Of a stretch of 47,511 bases of DNA, positions 19,742-26,986 are shown one piece after another. Below the pieces are notes generated by a model that saw only the letters and a list, made by a program, of their open reading frames with translations, ran no database searches and had not been told where the DNA came from. Source of the stretch: Porphyromonas cangingivalis (GTDB taxonomy: Bacteria; Bacteroidota; Bacteroidia; Bacteroidales; Paludibacteraceae); the NCBI GenBank assembly GCA_945902955.1, contig CAMDNO010000013.1, positions 1 to 47,511 of the forward strand, written 5' to 3'. Within the stretch, counting starts at the first letter, position 1, and the number at the start of each line of letters is the position of its first letter. A program made the translations under genes and the position numbers.

Positions 19742-20453
19742 ATGAAAAACAGATTATTGCTTATAATTTTGGTATTATTAGGTTTTTTATATGCAAATGC
19801 ATCAACTAAAGTTTACCTTTATCCATGGCTATGGAGGTTTAGGTATAGAACTAACTGAGATACAAAAAGTAATTGAAAAAGAAGGTTTCGTTAGTGAAAT
19901 TTACACTTATCCAAGTTTAGTGAAAGATGTAGATTCAGTTGGTTTTACATTATTTCAAAAAATTCAGGAAGAAAATTATGATACAGTTTCGTTTGTGACT
20001 CACTCGTTAGGCGCTTTGGTTGTACGTTCAATTTACGAACATATTGATTCATTGACATCCTTTCCTTTTATACAACGGATTGTAATGATAGCTCCACCGA
20101 ACAATGGTTCTCCGGTAGCTGATTTCTTTGCTCAATTTTCGTTTGTAAAACATATTATTGGTCCTAATATAAATAATCTAACAACCAATCCATTAACCGG
20201 AGCAGGTAAATATCCAATTCCTACTTGTGAAGTCGGTCTTATTGCTGGTAGTTCTGGAGGTAAAAGAGGGTATAATATATTTCTTCAAGGAGACAATGAT
20301 GGTGTTTTATTACCAGAACAGACTAAAATGGGTATTGAAAAAGACTTGGTTTTTGTGAAATCGGGTCACATTGAACTTTTGTTTAACAAGACAGTTAAAA
20401 AATATGTGACTTCATTTTTAATACATGGTAGGTTTAAACCAGTCATTGAGTAA
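19742..20453 (+). pseudogene. Secreted alpha/beta hydrolase split by an apparent +1 frameshift
   Basis: ATG at 19742 opens a 38-codon frame encoding a clean signal peptide (MKNRLLLIILVLLGFLYANA) followed by STKVY, but it then runs out of frame and stops at 19856-19858. The hydrolase body continues in another frame (uninterrupted from an internal ATG at 19791 to 20453): FTFIHGYGGLGIEL, the nucleophile elbow VTHSLGALVVRS, an Asp in GDNDGVLLPE and a His in KSGHIELLF. Removing one base of the CC at 19816-19817 joins them into ...STKVYFIHGYGG..., matching the arrangement KIFYIHGTFA in the upstream hydrolase. So the gene is either truly frameshifted and would lose export, or a base is wrong here. 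Without the signal, a 220-residue cytosolic form from 19791 could still be made. Confidence 0.75.
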
Positions 20454-20492
20454 ATTTGCTTTATCAAAATTAATTGCACATAAAGAAAAAAT

Positions 20493-21116
20493 ATGATAAA
20501 AATTTATTCAATACTTGTATTGTTATTGCTAACAATTCAAATAAAAGCTCAAGAAACAAAAGTTGAAATATACGATGTTTCAGGTAACACACTTATAACT
20601 GGTGTAGTTACCGACAGTATTGGTGACTCAATTTACGTACAAACCGATAAATCTGAACTTATTGCTTTCGCAAAAGCTGATATGCAAGGACTTGAATTTG
20701 GAGTAACAAAAGAAATTAAAAAACTTCAAAGAGAACTTTTTATAGATGAAACAAATAAATTATTTCCTCATTATCCAGGATATCCGGGTAAATATCAAAT
20801 TAAAAATGGGCAAATAAGAAAAGGAAGAATAATGCATTTAATGGCTACAACAGGAATTATTTGTATTGCAGTTGGAGGAATTGGTTTTATAATTAGTTCG
20901 CAAATTGTGTTAGGGGCTACAATAGGTTTATCTTTTATTGTTTTAAATTATTGGGCTCCTATATTGGTAGCTTCAATATACACACTGGGTTTTGGTGGTT
21001 TAAGTTACTTCCCAAGTTTCTTTTGGAATGGGTTTGATATGTACAAGATATTACAATCCAAAGTTAAAAACCGATATTATTATACTGGTAAAAATTTGAA
21101 AGTTAAACCTGTTTGA
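20493..21116 (+). CDS. Exported membrane protein of unknown function
   Basis: 207 residues with a signal peptide (MIKIYSILVLLLLTIQIKAQ), then a polar segment of about 90 residues with beta-rich VEIYDVSGNTLITGVV. Two or three hydrophobic helices follow at about residues 113-170, then a basic tail. It resembles small Bacteroidota proteins with a periplasmic part and membrane hairpin but no family is recognised. It is the last gene of the exported cluster begun at 16150 and is followed by a gap with the promoter of an unrelated ATPase. Confidence 0.75.
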   Translation: MIKIYSILVLLLLTIQIKAQETKVEIYDVSGNTLITGVVTDSIGDSIYVQTDKSELIAFAKADMQGLEFGVTKEIKKLQRELFIDETNKLFPHYPGYPGKYQIKNGQIRKGRIMHLMATTGIICIAVGGIGFIISSQIVLGATIGLSFIVLNYWAPILVASIYTLGFGGLSYFPSFFWNGFDMYKILQSKVKNRYYYTGKNLKVKPV

Positions 21117-21334
21117 TATTTTGAAACATGTATATATCATTTTGTTAGCAGGAGTAACATATTAAGTGTATCGTTTCTAAAATAACCAAAGAAGATTATC
21201 TCAACAACCGTATAGCGGTAAAAAATAAATCAACCTTATGCGGGAGATAGTAAGAGTCTTATGCCAAAGATGAACGTGATAAAATTGCATCTCTTTTCTT
21301 TTTAAGTTATTTTCCAACAGCTCAAAAATAATAG

Positions 21335-21342
21335 TATCTTTG
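21335..21342 (+). promoter_or_regulatory. Bacteroidota -7 promoter element
   Basis: TATCTTTG (TAnnTTTG), 45 bp before the ATG of the AAA-ATPase-like protein. The rest of the 21117-21386 gap shows no gene. Confidence 0.55.
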
Positions 21343-21386
21343 CATTAGGTTTGTGTTTAATCAAAAAATACCAATAATAAAAGATC

Positions 21387-23153
21387 ATGGCTAAGAAAAT
21401 CCCTTATGGCATAAGCGATTATGCACGTATAATAAAAGAAAATTTTTATTACGTGGATAAAACACGTTTCATCGATCAGATTGAAATGGCACCACCTTTC
21501 CTGTTCCTTATTCGCCCACGTAGGTTTGGTAAGTCGTTGTGGCTGAATTTGATGAAAACCTATTATGATGTGTTAGAAGGCTCAATGTTCGATTTTTATT
21601 TCGGCGAAACTTACATTGGTAAGCATCCTACCGACGAACGAAATAGCTATTTAATTCTTAGCTTTAACTTTTCGGGTGTCAATCCGGCTTTAGATAAATT
21701 GGAAAAATCGTTCGAAGATCATTGTAGTATCTGTTTTGATGCTTTCAATGACAATTATAGACATTTACTTGGAGAAGAATATCGCGAAATATATCCAAAA
21801 GAGCAGCCAGCAGAGTCCAAAATTGAATTTATTGCCAGTTATTGTAAAAAGAAAAATCTTTCTATTTATCTTTTTATCGACGAATACGATAACTTCACGA
21901 ACACCATATTAAGTCAGCATGGCAACCAAACATACGCAGAAATAACACACGGAAATGGTTTTTTTCGTTTATTTTTCAACAAAATAAAACTTGCTACTAC
22001 CGAAAAAAACGCTTCGCTCAAAAAGATTTTCATAACAGGCGTTTCGCCCGTAACGTTGGACGACGTAACGAGCGGTTTTAATATTGCCAAAAATATTACC
22101 ACCGATACGCTTTTCAATTCCATTCTTGGCTTTACAGAAGCGGAAGTAATTACCCTGCTCAACTATTACAAAGGCGAAGGAATGATAAACGAGCCCATCG
22201 AAAATTTGTTAGACCTAATGCGCGAATGGTACAATAATTACTGCTTTGCCGAAGGGCGAATCGACGAAAAAGTGTATAATTCGGATATGACACTTTATTT
22301 TGTTGAAAATTATTTATCAACTCAAACTATTCCTAAAGTGTTGGTCGATAATAATATCCGCATTGATTATGGCAAACTCCGCCACCTTATTATTTTGAAT
22401 AAAAAGGTAAATGGCAATTTCTCGACTATCAAAAAAATAGCCGAAGAAGGCGAACTTCGAAGTAGTATCGTATCTTCTTTTCCGGCTGAAAAACTCATTG
22501 CGCGCGAAAATTTTATTTCGCTTCTGTATTATTTTGGAATACTGACGATTGATAGCGTTGAACGGGGAACTATTGTTCTCAAAGTACCCAATTTAGCTAT
22601 TCGAACTGTCTTGTTTTCGTATTTGGTGGAAGGGTTTAGCGAAGCGGAGATTTTCAATATTGATACAATGTCGTTGCTTAACATGGGCGAGAAAATGGCT
22701 TACGATGGAGACTGGAAGCCGTTTTTCAATTATTTCTCGGAGCAGATTTACAAACAGACATCTGTACGCGATTTTATTGAAGGCGAACGTACGGTACAAA
22801 TGTTTCACTTGGTATACTTGAATTTACTTAATTATTTCACTGTACATTCCGAAGCCGAAATGAGCAAGGGCTTTCCCGATTTGTGGTTAGCACCTAACTT
22901 TCTTGCACACCCCGAAATGGGACATTGCTACATTGTGGAACTCAAATACGTTCCTCGCAGCTCGGAAGTTGATGCTAAAAACCCAGATTCGGCATTGGTA
23001 AAAAAGCTAAATGCCGACGCCAACCAACAATTGCAACGCTATGCTGCCGATAAGCAAATACTTGCTTCGGTTGGCAAAACAACTTTACATTTGCTTCGCG
23101 TAATTTATTGCGGCTGGGAAATGGTGAGTTGCGAGGAGGTTTTTATTTGTTGA
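21387..23153 (+). CDS. AAA-ATPase-like protein with C-terminal PD-(D/E)XK nuclease-type domain
   Basis: 588-residue member of a family that is highly repeated in Bacteroidota genomes: an N-terminal AAA-ATPase-like domain and a C-terminal PD-(D/E)XK nuclease-like domain. The N-terminus IPYGISDYARIIKENFYYVDKT and the P-loop-like FLIRPRRFGKSLWLNLM (residues 35-52) are characteristic, and LYLFIDEYDNF near residue 160 gives the Walker B acidic pair. The C-terminus has a conserved FPDLWLAP Asp and then IVELKYVP, which fit the D...ExK nuclease core. Function is unproven in the family. Here it stands alone with its own promoter, between the exported cluster and the peptidase. Confidence 0.85.
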   Translation: MAKKIPYGISDYARIIKENFYYVDKTRFIDQIEMAPPFLFLIRPRRFGKSLWLNLMKTYYDVLEGSMFDFYFGETYIGKHPTDERNSYLILSFNFSGVNPALDKLEKSFEDHCSICFDAFNDNYRHLLGEEYREIYPKEQPAESKIEFIASYCKKKNLSIYLFIDEYDNFTNTILSQHGNQTYAEITHGNGFFRLFFNKIKLATTEKNASLKKIFITGVSPVTLDDVTSGFNIAKNITTDTLFNSILGFTEAEVITLLNYYKGEGMINEPIENLLDLMREWYNNYCFAEGRIDEKVYNSDMTLYFVENYLSTQTIPKVLVDNNIRIDYGKLRHLIILNKKVNGNFSTIKKIAEEGELRSSIVSSFPAEKLIARENFISLLYYFGILTIDSVERGTIVLKVPNLAIRTVLFSYLVEGFSEAEIFNIDTMSLLNMGEKMAYDGDWKPFFNYFSEQIYKQTSVRDFIEGERTVQMFHLVYLNLLNYFTVHSEAEMSKGFPDLWLAPNFLAHPEMGHCYIVELKYVPRSSEVDAKNPDSALVKKLNADANQQLQRYAADKQILASVGKTTLHLLRVIYCGWEMVSCEEVFIC

Positions 23154-23242
23154 AAATACGAAATTTGACATTTCTAACTTCAGTAGATAAAACTCTAAGT
23201 TAATATCCTTAGTATGGAAACAAGAAAAAATATGTACAACAA

Positions 23243-23275
23243 TTGTATATTTATAAAATAAAGTTCCTACCTTTG
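23243..23275 (+). promoter_or_regulatory. Complete Bacteroidota promoter upstream of the M3 peptidase
   Basis: TTG at 23243-23245 as -33 and TACCTTTG at 23268-23275 as TAnnTTTG -7, separated by 22 bp, which is within the usual spacing. It lies about 130 bp before the peptidase ATG. Confidence 0.6.
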
Positions 23276-23320
23276 CGATTAATAAAACATTTTTTTAACT
23301 CTTCTTTATACCGAGTCTAA

Positions 23321-23385
23321 TTCCCCTCTTCCACCCTCTCCACTTGGAACGGGTTGGGGTGAGGTAAGTTAGGGGCAGGTATCAA
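23321..23385. repeat. Dispersed GC-rich element
   Basis: A C-rich left part (TTCCCCTCTTCCACCC) is followed by a G-rich right part (GGGTTGGGGTGAGG and AGGGGCAGG) that can pair with it. The right part is shared with the in-frame insertion in the TauE/SafE gene near 38793-38823 (GTGAGGT...TAGGGGCAG). It is a small intergenic repeat in the leader of the peptidase gene. Confidence 0.55.
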
Positions 23386-23404
23386 AGGCTAATTTTTTAT
23401 CAAC

Positions 23405-25498
23405 ATGAAGAAACTAACGTACATTATTATGGCTGCATTAATCCTTGCTGGATGTGCAAAAAACGATAATCCGTTTTTTGCAGCTTACGAAAACGAATAT
23501 GGCGCACCGCCATTCGACAAAATTAAATCAGAGCATTATATGCCTGCCTTCGAAGAAGGTATCAAACAGCATCAAGCCGAAATAGATGCCGTGGCTGACA
23601 GCAAAGACGAACCAACTTTTGCCAATACCATCGAAGCGCTCGACTATGGCGGCGAATTGCTTAACAAAGTATCTTCGGTATTTTTCAATCTCTATTCGTC
23701 GAATAGCAACGAAGAGATGGAAAAAATTGCTACCGAAGTTTCGCCCAAACTAACGGAACACAACGACAACCTTTTTTTAAACGAAAAACTCTTTGCTAGA
23801 GTGAAAAAACTCTACGACAATCGTTCGACTTTAGGCTTAACTGCCGAACAAAAACGTTTGCTGGAAGATTATTACAAAAACTTCATTCGCAGTGGCGCAG
23901 CTCTTGCACCTGAACAAAAAGAAAAATTGCGTGCCATCAACAAAGAACTTGGTTTAGCCGAACTGGCTTTTGGGCAGAATGTATTAGCCGAAACAAACGC
24001 TTATACAAAAGTGGTTGACAAAGAAGCCGACCTTGCCGGACTACCCGAAGGCGTTCGTCAGGCAGCTGCCGAAGCAGCCAAAGAAGCTAAAATGGAAGGC
24101 AAATGGGTATTTACAACTCAAAAAGCCAGCTTTATTCCTGTGCTTCAGTACAGCGAAAATCGTGAGCTGCGCAAAGAACTTTTGATGGCTTACACCACCC
24201 GCGCCAATCACGACAATGCCAACGACAACAAAGCTGTTATCAATAAAATCATTAAATTGCGCGTTCAAAGAGCTCAATTGTTAGGTTTCGAATCGCCAGC
24301 CGATTTTATTTTGGACAATACCATGGCCAAAACCACCAAAACCGTTTACGACTTTTTGGCTACCGTGTGGACGCCCGCCGTGGCACGTGCCAAAGAAGAA
24401 GCTGCCGAACTTCAAAAATTGATGGATGCCGAAGGTAAAGGTGAAAAACTCGAAGCTTGGGACTGGTGGTATTATTCCGAAAAGTTGCGTCAGAAAAAAT
24501 TTGACCTCAACGAAGAAGAACTTCGCCCCTACTTCAAACTCGAAAATGTGCGCAAAGGCGTGTTCGATTTAGCCACCAAACTTTGGGGTTTGAAATTTAA
24601 GAAATTAGACAACATGCCTATCTACCACCCCGATGTAGAAGTGTTCGAAGTTACCAACGCCGATGGATCACTTATTGGAGTTCTCTACACCGATTATTTT
24701 CCGCGCGCCAGCAAACGTGGAGGTGCTTGGATGGAAAACATTACGCCTCAGTACAAAAAAGATGGCAAAAACGTTCGTCCGATTATTGCCAATACAGGTA
24801 ACTTTACAAAACCCACTGCCGATAAACCGTCGCTGCTTAACATGGACGAAGTGGAAACTTTGTTTCACGAATTTGGACATGCGCTACACGGCTTGTTAAG
24901 TCAATGTACCTATCCCGGACAATCGGGAACTAACGTATCGCGCGACTTTGTTGAATTGCCTTCGCAGATAATGGAAAATTGGTGTTTCGAGCCACAAGTA
25001 ATGAAAACTTATGCCAAACATTTCAAAACAGGCGAAGTAATTCCTGATGCGCTTATCGAAAAAATTCAGAAAGCAGGCACCTTCAATCAAGGTTTTACCA
25101 TGACCGAATTGCTATCGGCAGCCTTACTCGACATGGATTACCACAGCCGCAAAGACACAGCCGATTTTGATGTAAACGCATTCGAGAAAGCATCATTAGA
25201 TCGTATCGGACTGATACCCGAAATTATTGTACGCTACCGCAGCACCTACTTCAATCACGTAATGGGTGGAGGTTATTCGGCTGGTTACTATAGTTATACA
25301 TGGGCCGAAGTATTGGATGCCGACGCTTATCAATCGTTTGTTGAAACAGGCGACATTTACAACCAAGAACGCGCCACCGCTTTCCGCAAAAACATTTTGG
25401 AAAAAGGCGACTCCGAAGATCCAATGGTACTCTACCGCACGTTCCGTGGCAAAGACCCCAACCCCGATGCATTGCTTAAAAGCAGAGGTTTGAAATAA
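23405..25498 (+). CDS. M3-family zinc metallopeptidase (Dcp-like) lipoprotein
   Basis: Peptidyl-dipeptidase or oligopeptidase of the M3 family, which cleaves short peptides with a single Zn2+. The 697-residue length fits Dcp/OpdA. The zinc site is the HEFGHALHGLLS block near residue 490 (HExxH with Glu as base), with the third ligand in the downstream acidic helix. The usual M3 C-terminal YYSYTWAEVLDADAYQSF is present. The N-terminus is a lipoprotein signal (MKKLTYIIMAALILAGC), so the enzyme is expected to be anchored in the envelope, where it would finish digestion of imported peptides. It is monocistronic, with a promoter at 23243-23275 and a strong terminator after it. Confidence 0.95.
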   Translation: MKKLTYIIMAALILAGCAKNDNPFFAAYENEYGAPPFDKIKSEHYMPAFEEGIKQHQAEIDAVADSKDEPTFANTIEALDYGGELLNKVSSVFFNLYSSNSNEEMEKIATEVSPKLTEHNDNLFLNEKLFARVKKLYDNRSTLGLTAEQKRLLEDYYKNFIRSGAALAPEQKEKLRAINKELGLAELAFGQNVLAETNAYTKVVDKEADLAGLPEGVRQAAAEAAKEAKMEGKWVFTTQKASFIPVLQYSENRELRKELLMAYTTRANHDNANDNKAVINKIIKLRVQRAQLLGFESPADFILDNTMAKTTKTVYDFLATVWTPAVARAKEEAAELQKLMDAEGKGEKLEAWDWWYYSEKLRQKKFDLNEEELRPYFKLENVRKGVFDLATKLWGLKFKKLDNMPIYHPDVEVFEVTNADGSLIGVLYTDYFPRASKRGGAWMENITPQYKKDGKNVRPIIANTGNFTKPTADKPSLLNMDEVETLFHEFGHALHGLLSQCTYPGQSGTNVSRDFVELPSQIMENWCFEPQVMKTYAKHFKTGEVIPDALIEKIQKAGTFNQGFTMTELLSAALLDMDYHSRKDTADFDVNAFEKASLDRIGLIPEIIVRYRSTYFNHVMGGGYSAGYYSYTWAEVLDADAYQSFVETGDIYNQERATAFRKNILEKGDSEDPMVLYRTFRGKDPNPDALLKSRGLK

Positions 25499-25522
25499 AA
25501 AAATGATTTGAAATAGAAATAA

Positions 25523-25560
25523 GCAGGCATTGTTAATTTTACAATGCCTGCATTTTTTTT
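25523..25560 (+). terminator. Intrinsic terminator after the M3 peptidase
   Basis: Perfect 11-bp arms GCAGGCATTGT (25523-25533) and ACAATGCCTGC (25541-25551), a 7-nt loop, then A and eight T residues. Confidence 0.9.
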
Positions 25561-25593
25561 ATTATTTTGCCGATCATTTTCTTTGATTGTCAA

Positions 25594-25950
25594 TTACTTA
25601 TAATATTCTATCAAGTACACTGTTTTGTTTATCTTCAACTTACGAAAGTCATTCAAGTCCACTTTTTTGTTATTTTCCTTATGAGGATTGTCATTCAAGT
25701 GCACTTGATTGTTAATTTCCATTTAGCAATTGTCATTCAAGTGCAGTTTTTTGTTAATATCCTTATGAGGATTGTCATTCAAGTGCACTTTTTTATGTTT
25801 TTCCATTTGACGAAACACGTTCAAGTGCACTTTTTTATGTTTTTCCAGTTGACGAAACACGGTAAAGTCCACTTTTTTATGATTTTCCATTTGACGAAAC
25901 ACGTTCAAGTGCACTTTTTTATGATTTTCCAGTTGGCGAAAGACTTTCAA
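25594..25950 (-). other. Possible broken repeat protein on the minus strand of the 42-bp array
   Basis: On the minus strand the repeat reads as 14-residue units such as VFRQMENHKKVHLN and, further on, DNPHKENNKKVDLN. One TAA (25723-25725) interrupts it, and a 42-residue continuation starts at ATG 25720-25722 and ends at 25594. The polar, basic composition is more protein-like than the hydrophobic plus-strand reading, but there is no promoter, start context or homology that I can see. It may only be a by-product of a 42-bp period. Confidence 0.2.
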
Positions 25951-25960
25951 TTGTTCAATT
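25609..25960. repeat. 42-bp tandem repeat, about nine units, with palindromic core
   Basis: Unit starts fall at 25609, 25651, 25693, 25735, 25777, 25819, 25861, 25903 and 25945, every step being exactly 42 bp; the last is degenerate. Each unit has the core AAGTGCACTT (a perfect 10-bp palindrome) or a one- or two-base variant, followed by a T-rich arm. The segment between cores alternates: CCTTATGAGG with CCATTTAGCA in the first half and CCATTTGACG with CCAGTTGACG in the second, giving an 84-bp higher-order unit. 42 bp is four turns of B-DNA and also 14 codons, so frames stay open on both strands. The sides are a terminator on the left and a toxin-antitoxin promoter on the right. Confidence 0.9.
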
Positions 25961-25994
25961 CGAATTGTTTTCTTTAAAAAACCGACAAACGATA

Positions 25995-26025
25995 TTGGTT
26001 AAATGGATTAAATTTTTTACTTTTG
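25995..26025 (+). promoter_or_regulatory. Complete Bacteroidota promoter for the toxin-antitoxin pair
   Basis: TTG at 25995-25997 and TACTTTTG at 26018-26025 (TAnnTTTG) with a 20-bp spacer, 67 bp before the antitoxin ATG. Confidence 0.65.
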
Positions 26026-26092
26026 ACGCTGGAAATATATACTCCGTACAGAAGCCATGCATGGCGTCTCTATATAAAATAAAATAACAATT

Positions 26093-26305
26093 ATGGAAAC
26101 AATTAGCATTCAGATAAATAACCCAAAGGCAATGCTGTTAATTAAAGATTTGGCAAAGCTTGATTTGATAACTATAAAACCGCAGATAACACTTCAAAGT
26201 GTTTTAGATAAACTGCGATTAAATTCGGATGTAACTCCTTCATTTGACGACATTACCGCTGAAGTTGAACAAGTTAGAAACGAAAGATATGCCAAAAGGT
26301 CATAA
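26093..26305 (+). CDS. Putative antitoxin of a PIN-type toxin-antitoxin pair
   Basis: 70-residue protein beginning METISIQINNPKAMLLIKDLAKLDLITIKP and ending in a charged region with Phe and Glu (SFDDITAEVEQVRNERYAKR), the usual pattern of a DNA-binding or dimerising N-terminus and a toxin-wrapping acidic C-terminus. Its last 17 bases overlap the start of the PIN toxin at 26289, the normal gene order for VapBC-like pairs in Bacteroidota. The sequence family is not otherwise recognised, so the role rests on size, overlap and partner. Confidence 0.7.
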   Translation: METISIQINNPKAMLLIKDLAKLDLITIKPQITLQSVLDKLRLNSDVTPSFDDITAEVEQVRNERYAKRS

Positions 26306-26702
26306 GATAATCAATGATACAAATCTTTGGATTAGTTTTTTGCTCACAAAGCAATTTACTTTTTTGGATGCCCTATTGAATAAACGAAAAGTTAAATTGA
26401 TATTCTGTGATGAGTTATTAGCCGAATTTTTTGAAGTTGTAAAAAGACCATAACTTAGCAAGTATTTTCAAAACAAAGACTTAGAACAATTAATAGACCT
26501 TATTAACCATTATGCCGAGTTTTATAATGTAAAATCAACTGTTGATGTTTGCAGGGATGAAAAAGACAACTTTTTGTTGGCATTAGCTAAAGAAAGTAAT
26601 GCTGATTTTCTGATTACAGGAGATAAAGACTTGTTAGTAATAAAAAAAATTGAAAACACAGAAATAGTGACAATTGCTGAATATAGATTAAATCAAAAAT
26701 AA
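26289..26702 (+). pseudogene. PIN-domain toxin interrupted by a nonsense codon
   Basis: Frame from ATG 26289 to TAA 26700-26702, 137 codons, interrupted by TAA at 26451-26453 (codon 55). The reading KRP-stop-LSKYF suggests a single AAA to TAA change of a Lys codon. The acidic residues of a PIN ribonuclease are all present across the break: Asp in INDTNLW, Glu in CDELLAEF, Asp in CRDEKDNFLLALA and Asp in ITGDKDLL. As written, only the first 54 residues would be made, with two of the four catalytic acids, so the toxin should be inactive. The antitoxin gene is intact. Confidence 0.88.
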
Positions 26703-26767
26703 TTACATTATCGAATAAAAACCGTATTTTTCAACATATTAATTAAATAGCATTCTGCTATTGTTCG

Positions 26768-26946
26768 CGTCCTCGAAACCTGAGAAATTTCAAAAGCGAA
26801 CCGTACAAATAGATTCAATGAGCGAATGCTCACGCCAAAATGGCGTGGGCTTTCGACTTATCATTTGTACGTGGGCTTCTCAGGGCCTCGAGGACGGATA
26901 AGGATTTAGTTCACGCTTTTTTTATGTCGTGAATTTTCCCCTTATC
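26768..26946. other. Nested inverted-repeat element, possible structured leader RNA or mobile-element remnant
   Basis: Co-linear arms form one long hairpin: CGTCCTCGA (26768-26776) with TCGAGGACG (26888-26896), CCTGAGAA (26779-26786) with TTCTCAGG (26877-26884), CGTACAAAT (26802-26810) with ATTTGTACG (26863-26871), and GCTCACGCC (26828-26836) with GGCGTGGGC (26842-26850, one G-U). Directly after it is a second hairpin, GATAAGG (26897-26903) with CCTTATC (26940-26946), containing TTCACG (26910-26915) and CGTGAA (26928-26933). No protein frame is evident. It fills the gap between the broken toxin and the SNF2 helicase. Confidence 0.7.
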
Positions 26947-26948
26947 TG

Positions 26949-26986
26949 ACCAATGGCAGCCGCTGCAAAAGCAAAAAATCATTGGT
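26949..26986 (+). promoter_or_regulatory. Hairpin over the SNF2 helicase start region
   Basis: ACCAATG (26949-26955) pairs with CATTGGT (26980-26986); GCAG and CTGC pair inside. The arms contain the ATG at 26953 and the TTG at 26982, the two possible starts of the helicase gene, so the fold would hide both from ribosomes. Confidence 0.5.

Noticed and set aside
17174..20453. Type VI or other named lipase effector system
   Set aside because: Two hydrolases with exported partners suggested it, but both have Sec signals and no VgrG, PAAR or T6SS marker is present.
25609..25960. CRISPR array
   Set aside because: The units are contiguous tandem copies with a 42-bp period; there are no unique spacers between constant repeats and no cas genes nearby.
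25567..25977. 136-residue plus-strand protein over the tandem repeat
   Set aside because: It needs a TTG start right after a terminator, is made of repeated hydrophobic residues, and is explained by a 42-bp period without stops.
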